DNA from: Streptomyces sp. H27-H1
GTDB taxonomy: Bacteria; Actinomycetota; Actinomycetes; Streptomycetales; Streptomycetaceae
Direction: 5' to 3'
DNA: 64,000 nt
NCBI RefSeq assembly: GCF_026627445.1
Contig: NZ_JAPNLJ010000017.1
Span: forward strand, 1 to 64,000
The notes beneath the pieces were generated by a model, which worked only from the letters and a program-made list of their open reading frames with translations, was not told where the DNA came from and made no database searches. Both the position numbers and the translations under genes were made by a program. Positions 34,503 through 42,716 of this stretch are shown here, piece by piece. Positions within the stretch are counted from its first letter, which is position 1; each line of letters starts with the position of its first letter.

Positions 34503-37223
34503 CTAGAGCCAGGTGCCGAACTTCCGGATGTACACGGTCTTCAGCAGCTGCGTGAGCGTGCAGTACGCCAGCAGCACGCCGATCAGCCACGGGAAGTAGC
34601 TCGCCGGCAGGGGTACGAAGCCCAGCGAGGCGGCCAGCGGCGAGAAGGGCAGGAAGAGCCCGGTCAGCACCGCGAGGACGGTCATCACCATCACCGGCCA
34701 GGACGCCCGGGACTGGATGAAGGGGATCTTGCGGGTACGGATCATGTGGACGACCAGGGTCTGCGAGAGCAGGCCCTCGATGAACCAGCCGGACTGGAAG
34801 AGCGCCTGGTGCGCCTCGGTGTCGGCCGCGAAGACGTTCCACATGATGACGAACATCGCGATGTCGAAGATCGAGCTGATCGGGCCGATGCAGAGCATGA
34901 AGCGGCCGATGCCCTTGGCGTCCCAGTTGCGGGGCTTGCGCAGATAGTCCTCGTCCATCCGGTCCCAGGGGGTGGCCAGCTGGGCGATGTCGTAGACCAG
35001 GTTCTGGACCAGCAGCATGATCGCCAGCATCGGCTGGAACGGGATGAAGGCGCTCGCCACCAGTACCGAGAAGACGTTGCCGAAGTTGGAGCTGGCCGTC
35101 ATCTTGATGTACTTGATCGTGTTGCCGAAGGTGGTCCGGCCCTGGATCACGCCCTGCTCGAGGACGGTCAGGTCCTTCTCCAGCAGGATGATGTCCGCCG
35201 ACTCCTTGGCGATGTCCACGGCGGTGTCCACCGAGATGCCGACGTCGGCGTCGCGCAGCGCGGCCGCGTCGTTGATGCCGTCGCCGAGGAAGCCGACCGT
35301 GTGGCCGTCGGCCTGCAGGGCCCGCACGATCCGGGCCTTCTGGACCGGGTTGACCTTCGCGAAGACCGTCGTACGGGCTGCCAGCGCGCGCAGTTCGGCG
35401 TCGTCGAGGGCGTCGATCTCGCAGCCGCCCACCACGTGGCCGACCGTGAGGCCGACGTCGGCGCAGACGCGGGCGGCGACGAGCTCGTTGTCGCCGGTGA
35501 CGACCTTGACCGCGATGCCCTTGTCGGCCAGGCCCTGCAGGGCCCGGGCGGCGTCGGCCTTCGGCGGGTCGAGGAATGCGAGGAAGCCGACCAGGGTCAG
35601 CTGGTCCTCGTCGGCGACCGCGTAGGTAGAGCGCGCGCTGCCCATCGTGCGGGTGGCGACGGCGAGGACGCGCAGGCCCTGGCGGTTGTTGTCCTCGGCG
35701 ATGCGGGTGACGTGCCACCGCAGCTGTTCGGTCAGTTCGACCTTCCGCCCACGGTCCGTCATGTGCGTGCACAGGGCGAGGACTTCCTCGACGGCCCCCT
35801 TGGTGATCATGACGTGTTCGGGCCGGCCGGAGCCGCCCACGAGGCTGTTGCGGTTCAGGACCACGGACATCCGGCGCCGGGCGAAGTCGAAGGGGATCTC
35901 GTCGACCATCGAGAACCGAGCATCGACGACAACCTCCTCGGCCTCGCCCACGCGGTCGATGACCGCCTGGTCCATCAGGTTCTTCAGGCCCGTCTGGAAG
36001 TGCGCGTTGAGGTAGCCGTACTCCAGCACCTCGTTGTCCTCGCCGCCGTGCACGTCGAGGTAGCGGTCCAGGACGATCCGGTCCTCGGTGAGGGTGCCGG
36101 TCTTGTCCGTGCAGAGCACGTCCATCGCGCCCAGGTTCTGGATGGCGTTGAGCCGCTTGACCACCACCTTGCGCTGGGACATGGCCACCGCGCCGCGCGC
36201 CAGGTTGGCGGAGACGACCATCGGCAGCATCTCGGGGGTCAGTCCGACCGCCACGGCGATGCCGAGGAGGAAGGCTGCCTCCCAGTCGCCCTTCGTGAAA
36301 CCGTTGATCATGAAGACGATGGGGACCATCACCAGCATGAAGCGGATCAGCAGGAAGCTGACCTTGCGCACCCCGGTGTCGAAGTTGGTCTCCGGGCGCT
36401 CGCCGACCAGGGAGCCGGCCATCGAGCCGAAGTAGGTGTCGGAGCCGGTGGCGACGACGACTCCGGTGGCGGTCCCGGAGGTCACCGAGGTGCCCATCAG
36501 GCAGATGTTGTCGGCCTCGACGGGGTCGGTGGTCTCCAGCTGACCGAGGTCGTCGGCGCGGGTGTCGGCCTTGGCGACCGGCAGGGACTCCCCGGACAGG
36601 GAGGCCTGGCTGACCATCAGGTCCTTGGCCGTGATGAGCCGCAGGTCGGCCGGGATCAGGTCGCCGGCGGCCAGCTTGACCACATCGCCCGGCACCACTC
36701 GGTCCATCGGGATCTCGAAGGTGGTGGGTCCTGACCCGCTGCCGGCCCGGCGCTGCACCGCGCAGGTGGTGGTGACGAGCTGCCCCAGGGCATCGGCGGC
36801 CCGGCCCGAGCGGTACTCCTGCCAGAAGCGCAGCAGGCCGCTGATTGCGACCATCACCGAGAGGATGATGACGCCGGGGTCGGCGGGGTCCTGCCAGTAC
36901 ATGACGGCGGCCAGGAAGACCAGGACCGCGATGAAGGGGTTGGCGTACGCCTTCGCCAGCTGGACGTACCAGCGCGGGGCGCGTTCCTGGGCGATGACGT
37001 TGGAGCCGTGCCGCTCCAGGCGCAGCGCGGCCTCGGTGTGGGTGAGGCCGCCCGGGGACGCGTCCACGTCCTGCAGGACCCGGACGCCCGAGCGGGCGCT
37101 GATGTCGGCGAGGTGCTCGCCGACGAGCCGGGTGCGGGCCTCCAGCTCGGCGGCCTTGCGTTCGCGGCGGGCCCGGCCCGGGGGTGCGAGCTTGGCGGGG
37201 GTACGGGGGGTGAGCATGGTCAT
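34503..37223 (-). CDS. mgtA: Magnesium-transporting P-type ATPase (MgtA/MgtB family)
   Basis: This 906-residue P3B-type ATPase imports Mg2+. It has the actuator motif LSGESLPV, the phosphorylated Asp in CTDKTGTLT, KGAVEE and VTGDNELVA in the nucleotide domain, and the hinge GDGINDAAALRDADVGISV. About ten membrane helices are spread as in MgtA. The TPEMLPM segment of the fourth helix is the family signature. ATG 37223 is chosen for GGGAGGT upstream; longer frames start without such a site. It interrupts the importer-ROK neighbourhood on the opposite strand. A 13-codon frame with a strong ribosome-binding site lies about 240 bases upstream and might be a regulatory leader. Confidence 0.93.
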   Translation of the reverse strand: MTMLTPRTPAKLAPPGRARRERKAAELEARTRLVGEHLADISARSGVRVLQDVDASPGGLTHTEAALRLERHGSNVIAQERAPRWYVQLAKAYANPFIAVLVFLAAVMYWQDPADPGVIILSVMVAISGLLRFWQEYRSGRAADALGQLVTTTCAVQRRAGSGSGPTTFEIPMDRVVPGDVVKLAAGDLIPADLRLITAKDLMVSQASLSGESLPVAKADTRADDLGQLETTDPVEADNICLMGTSVTSGTATGVVVATGSDTYFGSMAGSLVGERPETNFDTGVRKVSFLLIRFMLVMVPIVFMINGFTKGDWEAAFLLGIAVAVGLTPEMLPMVVSANLARGAVAMSQRKVVVKRLNAIQNLGAMDVLCTDKTGTLTEDRIVLDRYLDVHGGEDNEVLEYGYLNAHFQTGLKNLMDQAVIDRVGEAEEVVVDARFSMVDEIPFDFARRRMSVVLNRNSLVGGSGRPEHVMITKGAVEEVLALCTHMTDRGRKVELTEQLRWHVTRIAEDNNRQGLRVLAVATRTMGSARSTYAVADEDQLTLVGFLAFLDPPKADAARALQGLADKGIAVKVVTGDNELVAARVCADVGLTVGHVVGGCEIDALDDAELRALAARTTVFAKVNPVQKARIVRALQADGHTVGFLGDGINDAAALRDADVGISVDTAVDIAKESADIILLEKDLTVLEQGVIQGRTTFGNTIKYIKMTASSNFGNVFSVLVASAFIPFQPMLAIMLLVQNLVYDIAQLATPWDRMDEDYLRKPRNWDAKGIGRFMLCIGPISSIFDIAMFVIMWNVFAADTEAHQALFQSGWFIEGLLSQTLVVHMIRTRKIPFIQSRASWPVMVMTVLAVLTGLFLPFSPLAASLGFVPLPASYFPWLIGVLLAYCTLTQLLKTVYIRKFGTWL

Positions 37224-37804
37224 GGCAAATACCTCCCTCCACGGTGTCCGGGCAGCGCGAAGCCGTGCGGTCACGTGGAGTGATCATGGGTCGGCGCGGA
37301 GCGGCAACGTACGGCCGCGGGGCACGCCGGTGGGCATGGATGACGCAGGCCCGACGGAGACGTCAGGGCATGCGGAAGGGGTTACGAAGGTGAATGCAGA
37401 AACGCGCGGGGGCGGCAAAGGGCCGCGGCCGTGCACACTCGAAGGAGAACCGGCCGCTCAGGGAGCTCAGCCGAAGAGAGCGCTGCAAGGACTTCGATCG
37501 GGACTCATCCCGAACACCTCCTTGCGTAGCACTTTCATTGCAGAGGGCGTCCGATCCGGCCGTGAAGACCGTGGAAGACCAGCGCCACGGCGACCGTAGC
37601 ACGATAGGGATGGAGGTTCTCTCATACTTATGACCGGTAGTGGCCGATTCGTGCTGCGTCGGCCTCTTGACGTCGTGAGGCGCAAAGGCTCGACTTAAGG
37701 TTCACAAGTTGGAGAGACGCCGGGGTCTCGGAGCACTCAGCCGTTGACGGCCCCGGCCGGGGGGCGACGGCTTGCCGTTGCTTATGGGCAGGAGTGGATG
37801 AGTC
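37224..37804. other. Divergent intergenic region between mgtA and ROK gene
   Basis: This 581-base gap carries the mgtA 5' leader on the minus strand and the ROK promoter on the plus strand. Beyond the short leader frame at 37467-37508, I see an imperfect symmetric element ACTTAAGGTTCACAAGTT (37694-37711) about 95 bases before the ROK start, a possible autoregulatory site. No longer gene is supported on either strand. Confidence 0.45.
37467..37508 (-). CDS. Possible mgtA leader peptide (13 aa)
   Basis: The short frame MSPDRSPCSALFG starts at ATG 37508, with a near-perfect AAGGAGG eight bases upstream, and stops at 37467. An in-frame ATG at 37538 would give 23 residues but has no such site. 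The prolines and the position ahead of mgtA recall enteric mgtL, whose translation controls mgtA. There is no sequence similarity strong enough to prove it. Confidence 0.3.
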   Translation of the reverse strand: MSPDRSPCSALFG

Positions 37805-39019
37805 GTGCAGACTCCCGGATCGCAGTCTTCACTGCATCGCGCGAATCTGGAGCGCGTCGTACGGGCGGTGCGGCTCGCGGGTTCGCTGACCCAGGCGGAG
37901 ATCGCCCGGACCACCGGGCTGTCGGCGGCCACGGTCTCCAACATCGTCCGTGAGCTCAAGGAGGCCGGAACCGTCGAGGTCAAGGACACCTCGGCCGGTG
38001 GCAGGCGGGCGCGCAGCGTCTCGCTCAGCGGTGACGCCGGCATCGTGATCGGCGTCGACTTCGGCCACACCCACCTGCGGGTGGCCGTGGGGAACCTGGC
38101 CCACCAGGTGCTGGCCGAGGAGTCCGAGCCGCTGGACGTGGACGCCTCCTGGGTCGACGGCTTCGACCGGGCCGAGTCCCTGGTCGGACGGCTCGTCGAG
38201 GGCATCGGGGTCAGCCGCGACAAGGTCATCGGCGTCGGGCTCGGCGTACCCGGCCCCATCGACGTGGAATCCGGCACGCTGGGGTCCACGGCGATCCTGC
38301 CGGGCTGGGCCGGGATCAACCCGCGGCGCGAGCTCTCGCAGCGCCTGGGAGTGCCCGTGTACGTGGACAACGACGCGAACCTCGGGGCGCTGGGGGAGCT
38401 GGTCTGGGGGAGCGGGCGCGGGGTCAAGGACCTCGCGTACATCAAGGTCGCGAGCGGTGTGGGCGCCGGCCTCGTGATCAACGGGGAGATCTACCGGGGA
38501 CCCGGCGGCACCGCGGGCGAGATCGGGCACATCACGCTGGACGAATCGGGTCCGGTCTGCCGCTGCGGCAACCGCGGCTGCCTGGAGACCTTCGCCGCGG
38601 CCCGGTACGTGCTGCCGCTCCTGCAGAGCAGCCACGGCGCCGAGTTGACGATGGAGCGGGTCGTGGAGCTGGCCCGGGAGGGGGACCCGGGCTGCCGTCG
38701 GGTCATCACGGACGTGGGCCGCCACATCGGCAGCGGTGTGGCCAGTCTGTGCAACCTCCTCAACCCCAGCCGGGTGGTCCTGGGCGGCTCGCTCGCGGAC
38801 GCCGGTGAACTGGTGCTGGCCCCCATCCGTGAATCCGTGGGGAGGTACGCGATCCCCAGTGCGGCCCGGCAGCTGTCGGTGCTCACGGGATCGCTGGGCG
38901 GACGGGCCGAGGTGCTCGGGGCGCTGGCCCTCGTACTGAGTGAGATGGGCGATTCGACGCTTTTGACGGAAAATGGGAGTGGGGTACGAGCTCCCGCCGT
39001 CTTGTCTTCAGTTAGATAA
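37805..39019 (+). CDS. rok7B7: ROK-family transcriptional regulator (Rok7B7-like)
   Basis: This 404-residue repressor has an N-terminal winged helix (LTQAEIARTTGLSAATVSNI, about residues 28-50) and a ROK sugar-kinase-like domain. The zinc motif is CRCGNRGCLETF. The ATP/sugar-site segments DFGHTHLRVAVG and YVDNDANLGALGE are present. GTG 37805 follows AGGAG at about 10 bases. Its position directly upstream of xylFGH matches Rok7B7 of S. coelicolor, which controls xylose uptake and influences antibiotic production and development. An inverted element overlaps its stop codon, ahead of xylF. Confidence 0.88.
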   Translation: MQTPGSQSSLHRANLERVVRAVRLAGSLTQAEIARTTGLSAATVSNIVRELKEAGTVEVKDTSAGGRRARSVSLSGDAGIVIGVDFGHTHLRVAVGNLAHQVLAEESEPLDVDASWVDGFDRAESLVGRLVEGIGVSRDKVIGVGLGVPGPIDVESGTLGSTAILPGWAGINPRRELSQRLGVPVYVDNDANLGALGELVWGSGRGVKDLAYIKVASGVGAGLVINGEIYRGPGGTAGEIGHITLDESGPVCRCGNRGCLETFAAARYVLPLLQSSHGAELTMERVVELAREGDPGCRRVITDVGRHIGSGVASLCNLLNPSRVVLGGSLADAGELVLAPIRESVGRYAIPSAARQLSVLTGSLGGRAEVLGALALVLSEMGDSTLLTENGSGVRAPAVLSSVR

Positions 39020-39040
39020 CGGATGGCACCGTTGTCATCT
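39014..39040. promoter_or_regulatory. Candidate ROK operator upstream of xylF
   Basis: AGATAAC and GTCATCT-type arms (AGATnAC...GTnATCT) flank a centre containing AACGG/CCGTT. The element overlaps the ROK stop codon and lies about 100 bases before xylF, the expected place for a Rok7B7 site. Confidence 0.4.
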
Positions 39041-39137
39041 CGTTAAGGATTCACTCCTTGACGGCAAACTTGCGGCCGGGGTTGACTCACACCCACCTCG
39101 GCCGCAACGCTGCGGCCTCGTCAGGGAGGTTCAAGTA

Positions 39138-40247
39138 ATGAACACGCGCATGCGCAGAGTCGCCGTAGCCGTCGCCGCCAGCGCCATGGCCGTCTCACTC
39201 GCTGCTTGTGGCAGTGCGAAGGAGTCCGGCGACAAGGCCTCCACCTCCACCGTCAAGGGCAACGCGATCAAGGTCGGGCTGCTCCTGCCGGAGAACCAGA
39301 CCGCGCGCTACGAGAAGTTCGACAAGCCGCTCATCGAGAAGGCTGTCGCAGATCTCACCGCGGGCAAGGGCGAAGTGGTCTACGCCAACGCCAAGCAGGA
39401 CGCGACCACGCAGAACTCGCAGGTCGACACGATGATCACCAACAAGGTGAACGTCCTGATCATCGACGCGGTGGACTCCAAGGCCATCGCCGGTTCGGTC
39501 AAGAAGGCGAAGGAGGCGGGCATCCCCGTCGTCGCCTACGACCGTCTCGCAGAGGGCCCGATCGACGCCTACACCTCCTTCGACAACGAAGAGGTCGGCA
39601 AGGTCCAGGGCAAGGCGCTCCTGGAGGCCCTGGGCGACAAGGCCAAGTCCGGCCAGATCGTCATGATGAACGGCTCGGTCACCGACCCGAACGCCAAGCT
39701 CTTCAAGTCCGGTGCGCACTCCGTCCTCGACGGCAAGGTGAACATCGGCAAGGAGTACGACACCGTCGAGTGGAAGCCGGAGAACGCCAACACCAACATG
39801 GCGGCCGCGCTCTCGGCGCTCGGCAAGGACAAGGTCATCGGCGTCTACTCCGCCAATGACGGCATGGCCGGAGGCATCATCACCGCCCTCAAGGCGGCCG
39901 GTGTGTCCCCCCTGCCCCCCGTCACGGGCCAGGACGCCGAACTCGCCGGTGTGCAGCGGATCGTCGCGGGCGAGCAGTTCATGAGCGTCTACAAGCCGTA
40001 CGCCCCCGAGGCCCAGGCCGCCGCGAAGATGGCAGTGGCCCTCGCCAAGGGTGACCCGATCGCGACCACCGCCACCGCGAAGGTCGACAGCCCCACCACC
40101 AAGGGCGTTCCGTCCCTGCTGATCCCGGTCGTCTCACTGACCAAGGACAACGTCAAGGACACCGTGATCCGGGACAACGTCTACACGGCCGACGAGATCT
40201 GCACCGACAAGTACGCGGCCGCCTGCGCCACCCTCGGCCTGAAGTAA
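39138..40247 (+). CDS. xylF: D-xylose-type sugar ABC transporter binding lipoprotein
   Basis: This 369-residue periplasmic-binding-protein-like lipoprotein has the signal MNTRMRRVAVAVAASAMAVS ending in a LAAC lipobox with C24. The mature fold is the ribose/xylose type: IKVGLLLPENQTARYEKFDK, AKQDATTQNSQVDTMITNKV, PVVAYDRLAEGPIDAYTSFD and VIGVYSANDGMAGGIITALK. GGGAGGT precedes ATG 39138. It leads the xylFGH operon. Two strong hairpins separate it from xylG, probably giving excess binding protein. Confidence 0.9.
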   Translation: MNTRMRRVAVAVAASAMAVSLAACGSAKESGDKASTSTVKGNAIKVGLLLPENQTARYEKFDKPLIEKAVADLTAGKGEVVYANAKQDATTQNSQVDTMITNKVNVLIIDAVDSKAIAGSVKKAKEAGIPVVAYDRLAEGPIDAYTSFDNEEVGKVQGKALLEALGDKAKSGQIVMMNGSVTDPNAKLFKSGAHSVLDGKVNIGKEYDTVEWKPENANTNMAAALSALGKDKVIGVYSANDGMAGGIITALKAAGVSPLPPVTGQDAELAGVQRIVAGEQFMSVYKPYAPEAQAAAKMAVALAKGDPIATTATAKVDSPTTKGVPSLLIPVVSLTKDNVKDTVIRDNVYTADEICTDKYAAACATLGLK

Positions 40248-40254
40248 GGCCCCC

Positions 40255-40335
40255 GCCGCTCGGTGCGCCGAGCGGCCCCCTTGCCTGTCCGGCGCTCCCG
40301 CCTTCACATCCCGCCACTGGCGGGGCGCCGGACAG
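40255..40335 (+). repeat. Two stem-loops between xylF and xylG
   Basis: The first is GCCGCTCGG-TGCG-CCGAGCGGC at 40255-40276. The second, at 40285-40335, has 17 paired bases (CTGTCCGGCGC plus CCCGCC with one bulge) around a 16-base loop. Such structures after a binding-protein gene usually protect its mRNA or partly terminate transcription. A 12-base palindrome AGAAACGTTTCT follows at 40334-40345. Confidence 0.65.
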
Positions 40336-40416
40336 AAACGTTTCTCTCCCATACCCCCGTGGTCTTGCTCTTTTGCACGACATCCCCGCCGGTCAGGCGG
40401 CAAGGAGATGGTTCAT

Positions 40417-41196
40417 GTGTCCGCTGCGCCCGTACTGGCGTTGCGAGGGGTCTCGAAGCGGTTCGGCGCCGTTCAGGCCCTCACCGACGTAGAACTCGAG
40501 ATCTACTCCGGCGAGGTGGTCGCCCTCGTCGGCGACAACGGCGCCGGTAAGTCCACGCTGGTCAAGACCATCGCCGGCGTGCACCCCATCGATGACGGAG
40601 TCATCGAGTGGCAGGGCCGCCCGGTCTCGATCGCCAAGCCCCACGACGCCCAGAACCTGGGCATTGCGACGGTCTACCAGGACCTCGCGCTGTGCGACAA
40701 CATCGACGTCGTCGGCAACCTCTTCCTGGGCCGCGAGCTGAAGCGGCGCGGCATCCTCGACGAGGTGGAGATGGAGCGGCGCGCACGCGAGCTCCTGACC
40801 ACCCTGTCCATCCGGATCCCCAGCGTCCGCATCCCCATCGCCTCGCTCTCCGGCGGGCAGCGCCAGACCGTGGCGATCGCCCGCTCCATGCTGGGCGAGC
40901 CCCAGCTCGTGATCCTCGACGAGCCCACCGCCGCCCTCGGCGTCGAGCAGACCGCTCAGGTGCTCGACCTGGTGGAGCGGCTGCGTGAGCGCGGCCACGC
41001 CGTCATCCTCATCAGCCACAACATGGCCGATGTGAAGGCCGTGGCCGACAAGGTGGCCGTCCTGCGGCTGGGCCGCAACAACGGGGTCTTCTCCGTGAAG
41101 GACACCTCGCAGGAAGAGATCATCTCCGCCATCACCGGTGCCACGGACAACGCCGTGACCCGCCGGGCGGCCCGCACCGGGGAGGCCCGCAAGTGA
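40417..41196 (+). CDS. xylG: Sugar ABC transporter ATPase (XylG-like, single domain)
   Basis: This 259-residue ATPase has Walker A GDNGAGKSTLV, signature SLSGGQRQTVAIARSM, Walker B LVILDEPTAALG and the H-loop ISHNMADV. GTG 40417 is chosen because AAGGAG ends 9 bases upstream; the ATG at 40408 abuts that site with no spacing. Enteric XylG has two ATPase domains in about 510 residues, while this has one, as in other streptomycetes. It overlaps xylH by 4 bases. Confidence 0.9.
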   Translation: MSAAPVLALRGVSKRFGAVQALTDVELEIYSGEVVALVGDNGAGKSTLVKTIAGVHPIDDGVIEWQGRPVSIAKPHDAQNLGIATVYQDLALCDNIDVVGNLFLGRELKRRGILDEVEMERRARELLTTLSIRIPSVRIPIASLSGGQRQTVAIARSMLGEPQLVILDEPTAALGVEQTAQVLDLVERLRERGHAVILISHNMADVKAVADKVAVLRLGRNNGVFSVKDTSQEEIISAITGATDNAVTRRAARTGEARK

Positions 41197-42464
41197 GCAC
41201 CCAGCACATAGACCCCGTCAACCCGGCCGCCGCGCACGACGCGATCCCGGCCGTGGACCCCCGCCTGCTCGTACGCGAGCAGGGCTTCGCCGGGTACCTG
41301 AACGAGTTCGGCCGCAAGCTCAAGGCCGGCGACCTGGGCTCCGTGCCCGTCGTCCTCGGCCTGATCATCATCTGGAGCATCTTCCAGGGCCTGAACTCGA
41401 ACTTCCTCGGTGCCGAGAACCTCACCAACATCGCGATCACGATGACGGCCACCGGCATGATGGCGGTCGGCATCATCTTCGTCCTGCTGCTCGGCGAGAT
41501 CGACCTCTCGGTCGGCTCGGTCAGCGGTGTCTCGGGCGCGATCGTGGCCGTCCTCTCGGTCACCCACGGCGTCAACGAATGGCTGGCCATCCTCGCGGCG
41601 ATCGTCGGGGGTGCCCTGATCGGCTCCCTCCACGGCTTCTTCTTCGCCCGGATCGGCGCCCCGGCCTTCGCCGTCACCCTTTCGGGCCTGCTCTTCTGGT
41701 CCGGCGCCATGCTGCAGATCCTCGGCAGCAACGGCACGATCAACATCGACTCCGAGGGTGTGGTCGGGCAGCTGACCACGTACTTCTTCTCGGACGTGGC
41801 CGTCGGCTACGGGCTCGCCGCCGTCGCCGTGGTCGGGTACTTCCTCGCGACCTTCTCCGACGCGCGGCGCCGTGAGGCCGCCAAGGTCCCCTCCCGGCCG
41901 CTCGGCGAGATCCTGCTGCGCACCGGACTCCTCGCGGTGTTCACCTTCGGGCCGGCCGTCGTGTTCAACCAGTACAAGGGCCTGCCGCTCGCGATCGTGC
42001 TCTTCCTGCTGGCCCTGGTCGGCACGGACTTCCTCCTGCGGCGCACCTCCTTCGGCCGCCAGATCTTCGCGCTCGGCGGCAGCGTCGAGGCTTCCCGGCG
42101 CGCCGGCATCAACGTCAACCGGGTCCGGATCACGGTCTTCGCGATCGCCGGTACCTTCGCGGCGATCGGCGGCCTCTTCTGGGCTTCCAAGATCGCGGCG
42201 GCGAACCAGAGCGCCGGCGCCGGCGACCTGCTGATGAACGTGATCGCGGCGGCCGTCATCGGCGGCACCAGCCTCTTCGGCGGCCGCGGCCGGACCTGGA
42301 ACGCCCTCCTCGGCGTCATGGTCATCACCTCCATCCAGTACGGTCTGGCCCTGGAGGGAATCGCGACGCCGATCCAGTACATGATCACCGGCGCGGTCCT
42401 CCTCGCCACCGTGGTGATCGACTCGATCACCCGCAAGACGCAGAAGACGGCCGGACGCGCCTGA
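41193..42464 (+). CDS. xylH: Sugar ABC transporter permease (XylH-like)
   Basis: This 423-residue permease of the ribose/xylose (BPD_transp_2) type has about ten or more helices. Characteristic segments are GIIFVLLLGEIDLSVGSVSG and GINVNRVRITVFAIAGTFAA. It begins at GTG 41193 within the end of xylG. It is the last gene of the operon and is followed by a strong hairpin. Confidence 0.9.
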   Translation: MSTQHIDPVNPAAAHDAIPAVDPRLLVREQGFAGYLNEFGRKLKAGDLGSVPVVLGLIIIWSIFQGLNSNFLGAENLTNIAITMTATGMMAVGIIFVLLLGEIDLSVGSVSGVSGAIVAVLSVTHGVNEWLAILAAIVGGALIGSLHGFFFARIGAPAFAVTLSGLLFWSGAMLQILGSNGTINIDSEGVVGQLTTYFFSDVAVGYGLAAVAVVGYFLATFSDARRREAAKVPSRPLGEILLRTGLLAVFTFGPAVVFNQYKGLPLAIVLFLLALVGTDFLLRRTSFGRQIFALGGSVEASRRAGINVNRVRITVFAIAGTFAAIGGLFWASKIAAANQSAGAGDLLMNVIAAAVIGGTSLFGGRGRTWNALLGVMVITSIQYGLALEGIATPIQYMITGAVLLATVVIDSITRKTQKTAGRA

Positions 42465-42506
42465 CCGCAGCGCGCGGAACGTGATCGGGCGGTAAGAACC
42501 GTCACA

Positions 42507-42539
42507 GTGCCCGGTGCCACTTCGTGTGGCGCCGGGCAC
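42507..42539 (+). terminator. Terminator after xylH
   Basis: A 14-base stem, GTGCCCGGTGCCAC / GTGGCGCCGGGCAC, has a TTCGT loop and one G-T pair. No T-tract is present, as is common in this genus. Confidence 0.75.
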
Positions 42540-42566
42540 CTGTGCGTAGGTATGTACGCACAGGTG
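42537..42566. promoter_or_regulatory. 12-bp-arm inverted repeat upstream of dxs
   Basis: CACCTGTGCGTA and TACGCACAGGTG are perfect arms around GGTATG. The repeat overlaps the end of the xylH terminator stem by three bases. Partial copies (GTGTACAGGTATG near 42610, GGTGTGAC near 42630) follow, so this may be a regulatory array for dxs. Confidence 0.5.
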
Positions 42567-42716
42567 TGCGGGTATGGCCCCTTTTGGGGGGTGTGACTCC
42601 GTACTGATGTGTACAGGTATGACAAAGGTGTGACCTGACCGGGACCGCGCTTAACTGGCGACCAAGTGCAGAACATTAGACTCGGCAGACCAGCAAGCGA
42701 CTGCAAGGAGGCACGG

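Noticed and set aside
33453..36734. 1093-codon plus-strand frame overlapping ngcG and mgtA
   Set aside because: It is antisense to the P-type ATPase, whose motifs are complete on the minus strand.
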